Of a stretch of DNA of 41,300 nt, positions 31,498 through 40,702 are shown piece by piece. The stretch is taken from contig CAKQRB010000011.1 of NCBI GenBank assembly GCA_934271195.1, positions 1 to 41,300 on the forward strand, written 5' to 3'. The notes below the pieces were generated by a model, which made no database searches, was not told the origin of the DNA, and saw nothing but the letters and a program-made list of their open reading frames with translations. Within the stretch, counting starts at the first letter, position 1. Each line of letters starts with the position of its first letter. Made by a program: the position numbers and the translations under genes. Source of the stretch: an uncultured Alphaproteobacteria bacterium. GTDB taxonomy: Bacteria; Pseudomonadota; Alphaproteobacteria; RF32; CAG-239.

Positions 31498-33102
31498 TTA
31501 TCTCCTGCAAGCTGCAAAAACATCATATGTCTCAGCATACGCTCCTGTTTTCACATCAGAAAAGCCAAGCAACGAATGAAAAATATTGTCATGAGAGAAG
31601 CGTCCGTTCCCGACCAGCCGGCGCAAACAGGCTTCATCAATTTTTTTACTTTGTGCCATACCGCCGGACAACCACAACAGCATTGGTATCTTTTTCTGCT
31701 CGTCCGGCGCAATTTTATAAGGAACGCCATGCAGATAAATATTATTCTCTCCCAACGATTCCCCATGGTCGGAAACATACATCATCGCCGTATCATAGGA
31801 TGGAAATTCTTTCAGAATATCAATCACCGAAGCCAAAACATAATCCGTATACAAAAGCGTATTATCATAAGTATTGACAATCTGCTCTCTGCTGCAGTTT
31901 TGCAAATCGGCAGTATCGCAAGACGGCACAAACTTCTTGAAGACATCGGGATAGCGCTTAAAATAAGTCGGCCCGTGGCTGCCCATAGTATGTAAAACAA
32001 TCACCGTCCGGTCTGCCGCATTCCGGATATGCTCCCGCAATCCCTCCAGCAAGACTTCATCCTGACAATAATCTCCTTTGCAAAAGCCGGATTCTTTATG
32101 CTGCAGCATATTTTCCGTTGTCACTCTTTCACACACGCCTTTACAACCGTCGTCATTCTCCCGCCACAAAACCTGATATCCGGCAATCTGCAACAAATCC
32201 AGCAGATTTTGTGTATATTTGGCATCAAGCGCATCAAAATTCTTTCTGTTCATATGAGAAAACATACAAGGCAACGACACTGCCGTAGCCGTTCCGCAGG
32301 ACGAGACATCGCCAAAAATCATAACGCCGCGTTTTTCAAGTTCGGGATTCGTTTTTCTCTCATATCCGTACAAAGAAAAATTTGCCGCCCGCGCCGTCTC
32401 TCCGACCACCAAAACCATAACTTGCTTTTTTCCGCCTTTTGACATCAGAACCGGTGCGGAATCAAGCGTCACAAACTTCCGGTTGGCATTGGCCTGCCGC
32501 TGATAATGCCGTCCGACCGCATAAATATAACCAAAAGTATTGACCAGCCTGCGAACCTGATTGTTATTGCGCACGAAAGAAACATACTCTTTATAAGAAG
32601 AAGCGGCAAATCCGGCCAGAATCAACAATAAAACAAAACTGCGGAACAAACGCGTTTTCAGTTCCTGTCCAAAGGGACGATACTCTATTTTACTTGCAAC
32701 CACAAGTGCTGCCGGCAAAACGCCTGTCACCAAAACCCAAAGGACAGCCGGCGGTGTCACCAGATCAAGCGCTTCTCTGCTATTGGTCTCAATAATATTC
32801 CGGTACATATCGGAATCAATAAAAATGCCGAGTTTAAACATAGCATAATTTACCGCCGCCGAAACAATCAACAACAATGCGGTCAGCGGCTTGGCCAGAT
32901 ACGGTACGATAATCAGATTAAAAAACCAATACAGCGGAATAAACATAAAAAATGGCAAAGACAAAACAAAAACAAACGTTGCGACGTTGCCAACCTCAAG
33001 GTGCTGCCATAAAAAACGCCAGAAACTCAGGTTCAAAACCGTTGCAAAATAAACACTCAGCCAAAAAACAAAACGGCCGGAAGAAAAGACGATTTTTTTC
33101 AT
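31498..33102 (-). CDS. eptA: Phosphoethanolamine-lipid A transferase (EptA/MCR family)
   Basis: Transfers phosphoethanolamine to lipid A, lowering negative surface charge and countering cationic peptides. From the chosen ATG the protein has 534 residues: five membrane segments (about 5-170), then a periplasmic sulfatase-like catalytic domain. The zinc/catalytic residues are visible: VVGETARA with Glu235, GTATAVS with the nucleophile Thr273 (second Thr), SDHGESLGE, and histidine motifs further on. Cysteine pairs fit the family's disulfides. The frame remains open upstream to TTG 33240, but the ATG at 33102 has GAAAG ahead and gives a standard N-terminus. Its divergent neighbours form a two-component system that plausibly controls it. 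Regulation is inference. Confidence 0.92.
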   Translation of the reverse strand: MKKIVFSSGRFVFWLSVYFATVLNLSFWRFLWQHLEVGNVATFVFVLSLPFFMFIPLYWFFNLIIVPYLAKPLTALLLIVSAAVNYAMFKLGIFIDSDMYRNIIETNSREALDLVTPPAVLWVLVTGVLPAALVVASKIEYRPFGQELKTRLFRSFVLLLILAGFAASSYKEYVSFVRNNNQVRRLVNTFGYIYAVGRHYQRQANANRKFVTLDSAPVLMSKGGKKQVMVLVVGETARAANFSLYGYERKTNPELEKRGVMIFGDVSSCGTATAVSLPCMFSHMNRKNFDALDAKYTQNLLDLLQIAGYQVLWRENDDGCKGVCERVTTENMLQHKESGFCKGDYCQDEVLLEGLREHIRNAADRTVIVLHTMGSHGPTYFKRYPDVFKKFVPSCDTADLQNCSREQIVNTYDNTLLYTDYVLASVIDILKEFPSYDTAMMYVSDHGESLGENNIYLHGVPYKIAPDEQKKIPMLLWLSGGMAQSKKIDEACLRRLVGNGRFSHDNIFHSLLGFSDVKTGAYAETYDVFAACRR

Positions 33103-33289
33103 GGAAAAAACTTTCATAAAATTATAAAAAAACAGAATAATGCCGACGGGAAGCGGAATAAGCAGATTGTCATCCAACTTAATCCTGTCTTCAAACAACT
33201 CGCAAATTGCTGCCTCGTACAAGCCGACACACTGGTACAAAACAGCCGCTCAAAACTGTTTCTGCCACATCTGATTTTTTTGCAGCCAA

Positions 33290-33319
33290 AATATATTCCA
33301 TAACCGGATCAATTGTCAA
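33290..33319 (-). promoter_or_regulatory. Sigma70-type promoter for eptA
   Basis: On the minus strand TTGACA (33319-33314) and TATATT (33295-33290) are separated by 18 bases. With the start at 33102 the leader is about 180 bases, longer than usual. Confidence 0.55.
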
Positions 33320-33508
33320 GAGTATGGCAAAAACAATCAGTGCCATATTTTAGCTGCCCCAAAATAAACATCGGCATTCATAAAAAGCTCAAATAAATGG
33401 CCTTTCTTGACAACTGGATTTAATGCTTTTGTTAATATCCGTAAAAATGTTTAATACCATAAAATTCCACCTCGGACAAACTTCGTTTTTCATAGCCTTA
33501 TGCCCGTA

Positions 33509-33526
33509 ATCTAAAACTCATCTAAA
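33509..33526 (+). promoter_or_regulatory. Direct repeat, possible response-regulator binding site
   Basis: ATCTAAA occurs at 33509-33515 and 33520-33526, a period of 11 bases (one helical turn), the arrangement OmpR/PmrA-type regulators bind as a tandem dimer. It is 80 bases before the regulator gene. Autoregulation is inferred. No such pair was found near the eptA promoter. Confidence 0.45.
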
Positions 33527-33605
33527 GTACATTGCCAAAAATAAAAAAAATTTATTTGAAACTTCCGACATTTACCGATACACTCTCAGCCAAGGAGACA
33601 ACAAA

Positions 33606-34307
33606 ATGAAATTGCTTTTAGTAGAAGATGATGCCAAACTCGGCGCCGTTATTCAGAAACTTCTGAATATAGAGGGTTTTCAAACCGACTGGGCGCAAGA
33701 CGGCAAAGAAGCTCTCGAATTTGTTCGAGACAACCGGCTCAATACTTATGACGTAATTATACTGGACTGGATGCTGCCGGAAATCAGCGGCATTGAAATC
33801 TGCAAAATTCTGCGGGGAGATTCCAAATACAATTATCAGGGCGGCATAATTTTCGTCACCGCCAAAGACAGTATGGAAGACTGTATAGCCGGCCTCAATG
33901 CAGGTGCCGATGATTATATTGTCAAACCTTTCCAGACCGGAGAACTGATTGCCCGCGTTAATGCCGTCAGCCGCCGTAAGACCAAACCTTTTATTGATGA
34001 TATCTATACTAAAGAAGCCATCACGCTGGACAATACCCAAAACAGCATATTCTATCAGAACAAAAAACTTAATCTCAGCCGCAAAGAGTTTGACCTTTTC
34101 CGCCTGCTTTTCATCAACCACGGCCAAGTCTTGCCGCGCGCCACAATTTTTGACAAAGTCTGGCCCGACAAACTTGATACCGGACCGGCAAGTCTGGATT
34201 CACACATCTACTTACTGCGCAAAAAACTCAAAAATTTTGTTCCCTTCGTTAATATCAAATTAATCAAAAACATCGGCTATACCATGGAAATCGGCGACAA
34301 TGATTGA
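33606..34307 (+). CDS. OmpR-family response regulator
   Basis: A 233-residue two-component regulator. The receiver domain (1-120) has the acidic pocket LLVEDD, phosphoryl acceptor D54 in VIILDWMLPE, T/S switch ITFVTAKD-like FVTAKD and K in IVKPF. The C-terminal winged helix (about 135-230) is OmpR-type, with LSRKEFDLFRLLF, LPRATIFDKVW and HIYLLRKKL. It overlaps the histidine kinase gene by 8 bases and lies divergent from eptA, like PmrA-PmrB beside EptA-type genes in enterobacteria. AAGGAG is the ribosome site. Orthology to PmrA is not claimed; QseB-type regulators have similar layout. Confidence 0.94.
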   Translation: MKLLLVEDDAKLGAVIQKLLNIEGFQTDWAQDGKEALEFVRDNRLNTYDVIILDWMLPEISGIEICKILRGDSKYNYQGGIIFVTAKDSMEDCIAGLNAGADDYIVKPFQTGELIARVNAVSRRKTKPFIDDIYTKEAITLDNTQNSIFYQNKKLNLSRKEFDLFRLLFINHGQVLPRATIFDKVWPDKLDTGPASLDSHIYLLRKKLKNFVPFVNIKLIKNIGYTMEIGDND

Positions 34308-35562
34308 GAACATAAAAAAGAAACTTGTCCATAAATACACGGTCGTTATTACGGCAATGCTGCTGATAGTGTTCAGCGGCTGCTATTATATGTATCGTCA
34401 GATTATTACAAAATCAATCAATGACACTATCACTGACTATCTGCTGGAAGAAGTCTGGGAAGCGCAGGCTTCGCTCAAGATGAATCAAAACGAGCTCCAA
34501 ATCCGCCAAAACGATGCCGACATCAATGCCATGAATCACTTTACATTCTGGTTTCTCGGAAACAAGCTGATCTCATCGGAAGAAGGCATAAATCAGGATA
34601 TCTCGCAAAAACTTCAGCAGCGCATGCTTTCAAAAAATTATCAGGAAAATACCGTATATTATGAAAACGTCAAATCCAACAAGGTCAAATGGTATTTCAA
34701 GATGATGATGAAAAACCTGTACAACACCGAAGGTCAAATCATCGGAAAAGTCTTTGTACTGGCTAACAACACCCCCATGAAACGCAGCTCCAAACAATAC
34801 GTTACTTTCATACTGCTGATTATCTCGGCTCTGACTGGACTGGCCTGGCTGGTCGGCAGCTATCTCGCCGGCCGCGCCATCAAACAAATTAACATCATTT
34901 TTGACAAACAAAAACGTTTTGTATCCGATGCTTCACACGAACTGCGCACCCCGCTCAGCGTTCTGTTGGCATATGTTGAACTGTTGGAAAAACAAAAAAT
35001 CGCACCCGATATCACTTCGGAAATGAAAAATGAAATTTTGGGAATGTCCAAACTCACGTCCAATCTTCTGGAACTTGCCCGTTCTGACAATAACCGTCTG
35101 CATCTGGAATATCAAAAATTCAATTTAACGGAACAAACCCGCAAGATTATCAATAATTTCAAAACAACGTTTGTGCAAAAAAAACTGTCAGTTACTCTCG
35201 ACGCTCCGGAAGAATTGGTCATAAACGCCGACAGCGGCTTAATCAAACAATTGCTCTATATCCTGATTGATAACGCAGTCAAATACACACCGGAAAACAA
35301 AAGCATCCAAATCAGACTGCGACAGCAAAAAAACAAAAACATTTTATCAGTCCGCGATGAGGGCATTGGCATCACCGAAGCCGATCAACAACATATCTTT
35401 GAACGTTTCTACCGTGCCGAAAAATCCCGCAGCCGCAATGTCGGAGGACTTGGTCTGGGGCTTTCGCTGGCCGATATCATTGTCAAAGAACATAAAGGAC
35501 ACATAGAAGTTAAAAGCGCTTCGGGAAAAGGCTCCTGTTTTACCGTCACTCTCCCGCGCTGA
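34300..35562 (+). CDS. Sensor histidine kinase
   Basis: A 420-residue membrane kinase. Two membrane segments (about 14-32 and 168-190) flank a periplasmic sensor of about 135 residues with no recognised domain and many glutamine, asparagine and lysine residues. The HisKA H box is SDASHELRTPLS with H213; the ATPase has the N box LIDNAVKYTPEN, G1 VRDEGIGI, F box IFERFYRAEKS and G2 GGLGLGLSLA. No clear HAMP domain. It overlaps its regulator gene by 8 bases and is the last gene of that unit. The arrangement suggests sensing of envelope conditions (metal, pH or peptides); the signal is not visible. Confidence 0.93.
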   Translation: MIENIKKKLVHKYTVVITAMLLIVFSGCYYMYRQIITKSINDTITDYLLEEVWEAQASLKMNQNELQIRQNDADINAMNHFTFWFLGNKLISSEEGINQDISQKLQQRMLSKNYQENTVYYENVKSNKVKWYFKMMMKNLYNTEGQIIGKVFVLANNTPMKRSSKQYVTFILLIISALTGLAWLVGSYLAGRAIKQINIIFDKQKRFVSDASHELRTPLSVLLAYVELLEKQKIAPDITSEMKNEILGMSKLTSNLLELARSDNNRLHLEYQKFNLTEQTRKIINNFKTTFVQKKLSVTLDAPEELVINADSGLIKQLLYILIDNAVKYTPENKSIQIRLRQQKNKNILSVRDEGIGITEADQQHIFERFYRAEKSRSRNVGGLGLGLSLADIIVKEHKGHIEVKSASGKGSCFTVTLPR

Positions 35563-35662
35563 ACAAAGTTGACTTTTATCTCAGATGCAGATGATGCTTA
35601 TTCCGAAAAGCACAATTGCAATTCCAACTGATAATTTTTGTGTTTCTCTTCTCCGGCTCCGG

Positions 35663-36334
35663 TTACTTCTTAGCCAGTTCATAACTTTTGTCAACACGAC
35701 AACAGATTTCCTCAACCGGAACGAAACCATCAAAAATTATGGTCAGCCAATGCTTCTTGTTCATATGATATCCGTGAAAAAAATGCTCATCATCAACCAG
35801 ACTTTCTATTTCGCCGCTTTCTGCGCGCAAGTCCAGAATTTCAACCTCATCATCTCCCGATAAACCGAGCTTGTTTTTCCGAATCTGCAAAAAAACCGCA
35901 TACCATTTGTTATTATCCTGACGGCGTACAATGGCGTTTTCTGAAAATTTCTGCCATAAGAATTCCGGCTCATCATCATATTTCCGTTTAATGTACGCAA
36001 GAACTTCCTTGGCCTGCGCAGTTTTAAAAACCTCAAAATAACAGCATTCCTGCGCAATTTTTTTCAAAACTTCCGCCAAAGCCGTTCTGACTTTGCCGAC
36101 AAAAACCCCTTCTGCCTGCGGAACTTTAACCAACACATAGGGTTCGCCGGTTTCACAATCAAAAACATCGGCAGACAACTTTCCGTCTTTTGTCACAACA
36201 ACGCAAACCTCAAATCCGGTATTGCCCAAAACAGAAACATAATGATATCCGGTCTCGTCTTTAACAAAACCAAAAGCTTCCAGCTTGAAAAAATCAAAAG
36301 ACCTGTTTTTAAAAAGCGCATCAATCTCCGACAT
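35663..36334 (-). CDS. MmcQ/YjbR-family protein with N-terminal extension
   Basis: A protein of 223 residues. The C-terminal 120 residues are a YjbR-like (MmcQ, DUF419) domain: FLWQKFSENAIVRRQDNNKWYAV, DLRAESGEIESLV and the YHMNKKHWLTI strand, then VPVEEICCRVDKSYEL. The first 100 residues (LEAFGFVKDETGYHYV and on) form an extra beta-rich domain present in the larger group of this family found in gut Firmicutes, as I recall. No biochemical role is established for the family; a DNA-binding role has been proposed from structure. The start at 36334 has GGCGG upstream; the gene overlaps ogt by 14 bases. Confidence 0.85.
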   Translation of the reverse strand: MSEIDALFKNRSFDFFKLEAFGFVKDETGYHYVSVLGNTGFEVCVVVTKDGKLSADVFDCETGEPYVLVKVPQAEGVFVGKVRTALAEVLKKIAQECCYFEVFKTAQAKEVLAYIKRKYDDEPEFLWQKFSENAIVRRQDNNKWYAVFLQIRKNKLGLSGDDEVEILDLRAESGEIESLVDDEHFFHGYHMNKKHWLTIIFDGFVPVEEICCRVDKSYELAKK

Positions 36335-36875
36335 ACATTTTCCGCCTGTTTTTGGTAAGCTTTCGCAAACCGGTAATATCCACACCTTCCGTTTCCAATA
36401 ACTTTATTTTTTTGTCTGTTCCGCCGGCATATCCGGTCAGACTGCCATCACTCCCGATCACACGGTGACAGGGAATAATAATAGAAATCGGATTATGCCC
36501 GACTGCTCCGCCCACTGCCCGAGCCGACATTGTTTTTCTCCCGCTTTGAGCCGCAACTTTCCGTGCAATCTCACCATAAGTCATTGTTTTTCCATACGGA
36601 ATATCACATAAAATCTTCCAAACAGCCTGCCGGAATTCTCCGCCTTGCGGTGCCAGCGGCAAATCCGAAATTGTCGGCTCTTCTTTCCGAAAATACTCAT
36701 TCAACCACTCTCCGGTTTTTACAAAAACCGGCAGATTTGCATTTTCTTCACCCTCTTCCGACAACGTTGCCGCATAATATTTTTGCTTTTCAAGCCACAA
36801 ACCGGTCAGACTTTCTCCATCGCTGGTCATCAGCAGCCGCCCGACCGGCGAATTGTAATAACATAAATAAACCAT
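36321..36875 (-). CDS. ogt: Methylated-DNA-protein-cysteine methyltransferase
   Basis: Suicide repair enzyme that takes the alkyl group from O6-methylguanine onto its cysteine. The 184-residue protein has the signature IIIPCHRVIGSDGSLTGYAGG (PCHR with the acceptor cysteine at about residue 135), the helix-turn-helix stretch FRQAVWKILCDIPYGKTMTYGEIA and the RAVGGAVGHNP asparagine hinge. N-terminal residues 1-75 are the usual ribonuclease-H-like domain. The ATG at 36875 has AGAGGAAAG upstream; the GTG at 36878 is less likely. The downstream yjbR-type gene overlaps by 14 bases. Second alkylation-repair gene of the window with tag. Confidence 0.95.
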   Translation of the reverse strand: MVYLCYYNSPVGRLLMTSDGESLTGLWLEKQKYYAATLSEEGEENANLPVFVKTGEWLNEYFRKEEPTISDLPLAPQGGEFRQAVWKILCDIPYGKTMTYGEIARKVAAQSGRKTMSARAVGGAVGHNPISIIIPCHRVIGSDGSLTGYAGGTDKKIKLLETEGVDITGLRKLTKNRRKMYVGD

Positions 36876-37017
36876 CACTTCTTTCCTCTGCTGTCCCGTT
36901 TTATGATATCAATAAACGGATAACCGACATTTTAACAAATCAAAAAAAAATTTCAATCTGCCTTCACCATCTTCCTGCCAATCCATGCGCGACAAACTTT
37001 AATGGATTAATAAAAGA

Positions 37018-37608
37018 CTATTCCTTCGACCCCGCATTTTCCTCAGCCTCACAGACAGCAGAATTATCAACTTCCAAAGTAATATATTCCGGTGGAATGT
37101 ACCCCTTTGTCAAAACCAACATATAATGTTTAATTGTCGCCCAAGGAGAAATCATTTTATATTCTTCTTTTTCGCATAAATGCCAATCACATGGCTCCAA
37201 ATCAATATCATCAATATTTTCGATTTTATAAATATTTTCAAAACTTGCATCTTTTAGAGCTGTTTGGCGCAAATCTTTACAATAAACAGCTTTCACAAGA
37301 TCATCCGCAATAAGTTGAGTAAGATCAAAAGAAATAACATCAGCATGGTGAACGAGATAGTTCAAATATGGATGCGCATAATTTTCTACCGGAGCAATCT
37401 CTGTAACTACACAAATTGAAAGCAATCGCCCCTCAAAACTCTGCTCCAAATAAGTCCAAATATTATCATAATTATCAGATTTTGCACTATGTCTATGTGT
37501 CCGTAAAATATTTTTACAATGGTCACTATTTTTATCAAACATAGCAAGAGATTTATATCCTTCTTGTTTGATTTTATCATACGCATAAGTATACACATAC
37601 ATCTTCAT
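37018..37608 (-). CDS. Hypothetical protein, 196 residues
   Basis: Unrecognised. Soluble, no signal peptide or membrane segment; rich in aspartate, lysine and tyrosine. Blocks DIVQN-like helices are absent; the C-terminal half (WHLCEKEEYKMISPWATIK, then YIPPEYITLE) looks like a globular alpha/beta domain. A good AAAGGTG ribosome site precedes the ATG at 37608, and composition is like that of the neighbours, so it is likely a real gene. The last 20 residues are acidic and low-complexity. It is alone between ogt and the broken methyltransferase gene, and nothing in context hints at its role. Confidence 0.75.
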   Translation of the reverse strand: MKMYVYTYAYDKIKQEGYKSLAMFDKNSDHCKNILRTHRHSAKSDNYDNIWTYLEQSFEGRLLSICVVTEIAPVENYAHPYLNYLVHHADVISFDLTQLIADDLVKAVYCKDLRQTALKDASFENIYKIENIDDIDLEPCDWHLCEKEEYKMISPWATIKHYMLVLTKGYIPPEYITLEVDNSAVCEAEENAGSKE

Positions 37609-37811
37609 AAAAATACACCTTTATACATTTCCTTGTTAATATAATACTATTACTTCCCGTATATGTAAACCGGAAATATCACAACAGGTATCATGTGCAG
37701 CTTTCATATCTGCCATTTGAATTGATGATACCCGTCTCACTGTTCACAAGCTGATTTTTATAGATTTTACGAAAAAATCCTGTATATTGTATAATATAGA
37801 AAGGAATTCCA

Positions 37812-38293
37812 ATGTTAAAAGCCATTTTGATTTTGCCGTTCAATGTTTTGATAAGCATTCCGTTGCTAATTTTATACTTCAGCGGCTTTGAAACCATTGA
37901 GATAAAAAATATTTTCCTGTTATTTCTAATGTTTATGCTATTTGTGAGCGGACTAATATTGATGATTTGGACAATGAAGCTCTTCGCCCGAGTTGGCAAA
38001 GGCTCTCCTGCTCCATGGAATCCGATAATAAATTAATCACCATCGAACCTTACGCTTATGTCAGAAATCCGATGCTACTTGGCGTATTTTTGTTTTTGGG
38101 CGGAGAATGCCTAATGTTTCAAAGCTGGGCATTATTTTATTATTTACTGTTTTTTATCGGAGTTAATCTGGTTTATTTTCCGTTGAGTGAAGAAAAGGGA
38201 TTGTATAAAAGATACGGCAACGAATATCTGGAATATAAAAGAAATGTCCCAAGATTCTTGCCCAGATTAACTCCATATCAACCTCACAAATAA
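37812..38293 (+). pseudogene. Isoprenylcysteine carboxyl methyltransferase-like gene, frameshifted
   Basis: The first frame (37812-38036) encodes two or three membrane segments ending in FARVGKGSPAPWNP; the second frame (from about 38027 to 38293) continues NKLITIEPYAYVRNPMLLGVF to NEYLEYKRNVPRFLPRL. Together they make a typical ICMT/PEMT-like membrane methyltransferase of about 160 residues, where G-x-G(T/S)PAPW...P...L...GPY...RNPM is continuous. A one-base loss (or two-base gain) at about 38020-38035 breaks it. AAAGGA precedes the ATG, and the rest is intact, so it may be a recent mutation or an assembly error. If functional it would methylate a lipid or lipidated substrate in the inner membrane. 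Confidence 0.8.
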
Positions 38294-38310
38294 TCTTTTA
38301 TAAAACGCCC

Positions 38311-40017
38311 TCACTTTTTACCTTTCAATAACGGCGCCAACTCTTGAACTTGTTTGGGAGAAAAAGCGCTTTTCCTGTCTTTTTCCTCCCAATATTGAGC
38401 AGCACCGCCGCGAATAGTCGGTCTAATATGTGGATTATGCGTTAACTCCGTCCCCACCATATAATCATACGCCGTCAAACCTGCCGTATCTTGCAAACTA
38501 ATGTTCGCGCCCTCTTCCAACAAATACTTCAAAACATCAAACTGGCCTTCCTGTGCGGCATACATTAATGCGCTGCGTTTTCCGTGCCTGATGCACAAAC
38601 TGTCGTCAGACTTCAAACAAGGCAAATCTAATGTCTGTTTGTTAACATCCGCACCGTTTTCCAACAACACCTTAACACTATCCAAATAACCATATTGCGC
38701 TGCAATCATTAAAGGCGTTTTTCCGAACCAATTTGCATAATTAATGTCAAAATCAGCCTCATTTTTTCCCAAACGGATAATTTCTTTCAAATTTTCAGGG
38801 TAAGCAATACTAAATTCAAGCAGCTTTTTATAATCCTTTATATCTTTATGAACTTCTTTTATCTCTTTGAAAGGCCGCCCAGCTAACAACATATATTGCA
38901 AATTATCTTTTGCAATCACGCCCCAATCATTCATTGAGGGAATCTTTAATGCATATAATGCCGTATTATAAGCTTGTTCCCGAGCTGCGCCAAAATTCTC
39001 AACATAATGCTTTGTTAATGCCTCCAACGCTTTTTGATATCCGATACCATAATTTAAAATCTCATTATATTTTGCAAAATTATAATACGACTGCACGGCC
39101 CATTCCGTATACGGAAAAATATCCCAGCGCTTTTGCGGCTCTAAATCAAATTTGGGAGAATATTGCAACATCAAAGAATCATTAACCGCTTCTGCCTGAT
39201 AATAAAACCGAATGGAACCGCCGGATTCCGGTATTCCCTCAAAAAACAATTTATCCATATAATCTTTCAAATTTTTATCATACGAATACTTGTCATACAA
39301 TTCGCAATCAGAAGCCATAAAACTTTGCGCGCCATGCCCACCGGCAGCACTGTCAAAATACACAACTTTATCATATTTCTGAGCCGTTTCACAGGGAATA
39401 TACACATCAAAATCGTCATCCCACTTGCGCCAATACGGAATAATATCAAGAAAACATTTTAAATCGGCATAACAAGCTTGATAATCATCTCCGACTTTTC
39501 CATTATATTCATTTTTTCTCCAACCGGACTGCCATTTTCCGGTCTCAAAATACTCCGTCAACTCATTATGTCTTTTTTGAGCTGTATCTTTATACAAATC
39601 AGAAGCAACTTTTTCCGGTTGATAAATATGCCACAAAACCATCAACTGAAAATCCTGCTCCAAATTCCGGTTTTTAAGACCTTCCAAATATCTAATACTG
39701 CCCAAAGGATCGTGTCGGACTGCATATAAAGAAACAAACGTCGTACCGTCCTTAAAAGGATGATAAGGAAATTCTTTAATCAAATCGGCTAAATAAGAAA
39801 CTTTATAAGAATCATTCAAAGAACTGCCTATTGTCAATTCAATAATACTGTCAAGCCTGGGCAACGCATCATTAACATACTTATTTTCCTTAAGTGTCTT
39901 TACTTTTTGCTGATAAGCTTCAAACAAATGATTTTCTTTCAAATACCCGTCAAAATCCGCGGCATACGCATTGCCAATCATCCCCAACCCACAAAACAAA
40001 CTAAACACTGCTTTCAT
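38311..40017 (-). CDS. Secreted protein with C-terminal ankyrin repeats
   Basis: A 568-residue protein with a signal peptide (MKAVFSLFCGLGMIGNAYA, cleavage near residue 20), hence periplasmic or secreted. Residues about 20-415 form a helical region I do not recognise, with paired cysteines (for example CYADLKCF and CETAQ). Residues about 415-525 hold two ankyrin repeats: FGKTPLMIAAQYGYLDSVKVLL then GKRSALMYAAQEGQFDVLKYLL (each split here by the length limit of a motif). A cysteine-bounded insertion separates them. AAGGA lies before the ATG at 40017; an upstream GTG is less likely. The terminator arm of an IS remnant begins 46 bases upstream. Function unknown; ankyrins imply a protein partner. 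Confidence 0.88.
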   Translation of the reverse strand: MKAVFSLFCGLGMIGNAYAADFDGYLKENHLFEAYQQKVKTLKENKYVNDALPRLDSIIELTIGSSLNDSYKVSYLADLIKEFPYHPFKDGTTFVSLYAVRHDPLGSIRYLEGLKNRNLEQDFQLMVLWHIYQPEKVASDLYKDTAQKRHNELTEYFETGKWQSGWRKNEYNGKVGDDYQACYADLKCFLDIIPYWRKWDDDFDVYIPCETAQKYDKVVYFDSAAGGHGAQSFMASDCELYDKYSYDKNLKDYMDKLFFEGIPESGGSIRFYYQAEAVNDSLMLQYSPKFDLEPQKRWDIFPYTEWAVQSYYNFAKYNEILNYGIGYQKALEALTKHYVENFGAAREQAYNTALYALKIPSMNDWGVIAKDNLQYMLLAGRPFKEIKEVHKDIKDYKKLLEFSIAYPENLKEIIRLGKNEADFDINYANWFGKTPLMIAAQYGYLDSVKVLLENGADVNKQTLDLPCLKSDDSLCIRHGKRSALMYAAQEGQFDVLKYLLEEGANISLQDTAGLTAYDYMVGTELTHNPHIRPTIRGGAAQYWEEKDRKSAFSPKQVQELAPLLKGKK

Positions 40018-40062
40018 AATCACATCCTTATAAAAACATCCTTAAAATAGATATTCTCAAAC

Positions 40063-40087
40063 TGAACTGTGCCCGGGAAATTGGACA
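40063..40087. repeat. Terminal inverted repeat of the IS remnant (outer end)
   Basis: The 25 bases start with TGAACTG and read GCCCGGGAAATTGG further on, the end type of IS150-like elements with TG at the extreme. The partner repeat at the other end is not in the window. Confidence 0.55.
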
Positions 40088-40702
40088 AATAAAAAAGTCC
40101 CGTAGATATAAGTTCAATCTGGAGAGTTAAGCAAATGGCATAGGCGTTGAGCCGGTGTCATTTTGTTTAAGTTCCATTGATAACATTCATTATTATAATA
40201 ATAAATATAATTTTCAACCAAAGTTTTGACTTCTTCAAAGCTTTGGCAGGATTTAAGATCTATCTCGTCTTTCAAATGGCCGAAAAAGCTTTCAATCGGG
40301 GCATTGTCCAAGCAATTTCCTTTTCTTGACATACTTTGAATTATACCTAATGTTTTGAGTTTATTGACATATAAGGGATGAGTATAATGCGTTCCTTGGT
40401 CAGAATGCACTATCAATTTTGAACAATCTTTATGTTTTAGTGTTTCTTCCAAACTAATAAATGCTGTTTGCATTGACAAATCTCTGCTCACATTAAAAGC
40501 AACGATTTCCTTTGTTGCCAAATCTTTGGTTGCACTTAAATAGGCTCGTTTCCCTTTGTTGTAAAACAAATAACTGATATCGGTTGAATAAACTTTATCA
40601 GGTTGATTAACCTTAAAATTTTGTTTTAATAAGTTAGGCGCGGTTCGGTGTTCCAATCCTTTCTTGAAAGCAATATTATAAGGATTCTTCTTGCGAAGCT
40701 TT
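40063..40702 (-). mobile_element. IS3-family (IS150-like) element remnant, 5'-truncated
   Basis: The 3' end of an insertion sequence reading on the minus strand. Its outer end is a terminal repeat at 40063-40087 (TGAACTGTGCCCGGGAAATT and five more). Inside is the catalytic half of the transposase. The other end is lost: near 40700 the sequence changes to that of a serine recombinase, so the first part of the element (orfA and the start of orfB) is missing. It lies just upstream of the ankyrin gene. Confidence 0.75.

Noticed and set aside
33103..33240. 46-residue N-terminal extension of EptA from a TTG
   Set aside because: No ribosome site at the TTG, and EptA proteins normally start close to the first membrane helix, as from 33102.
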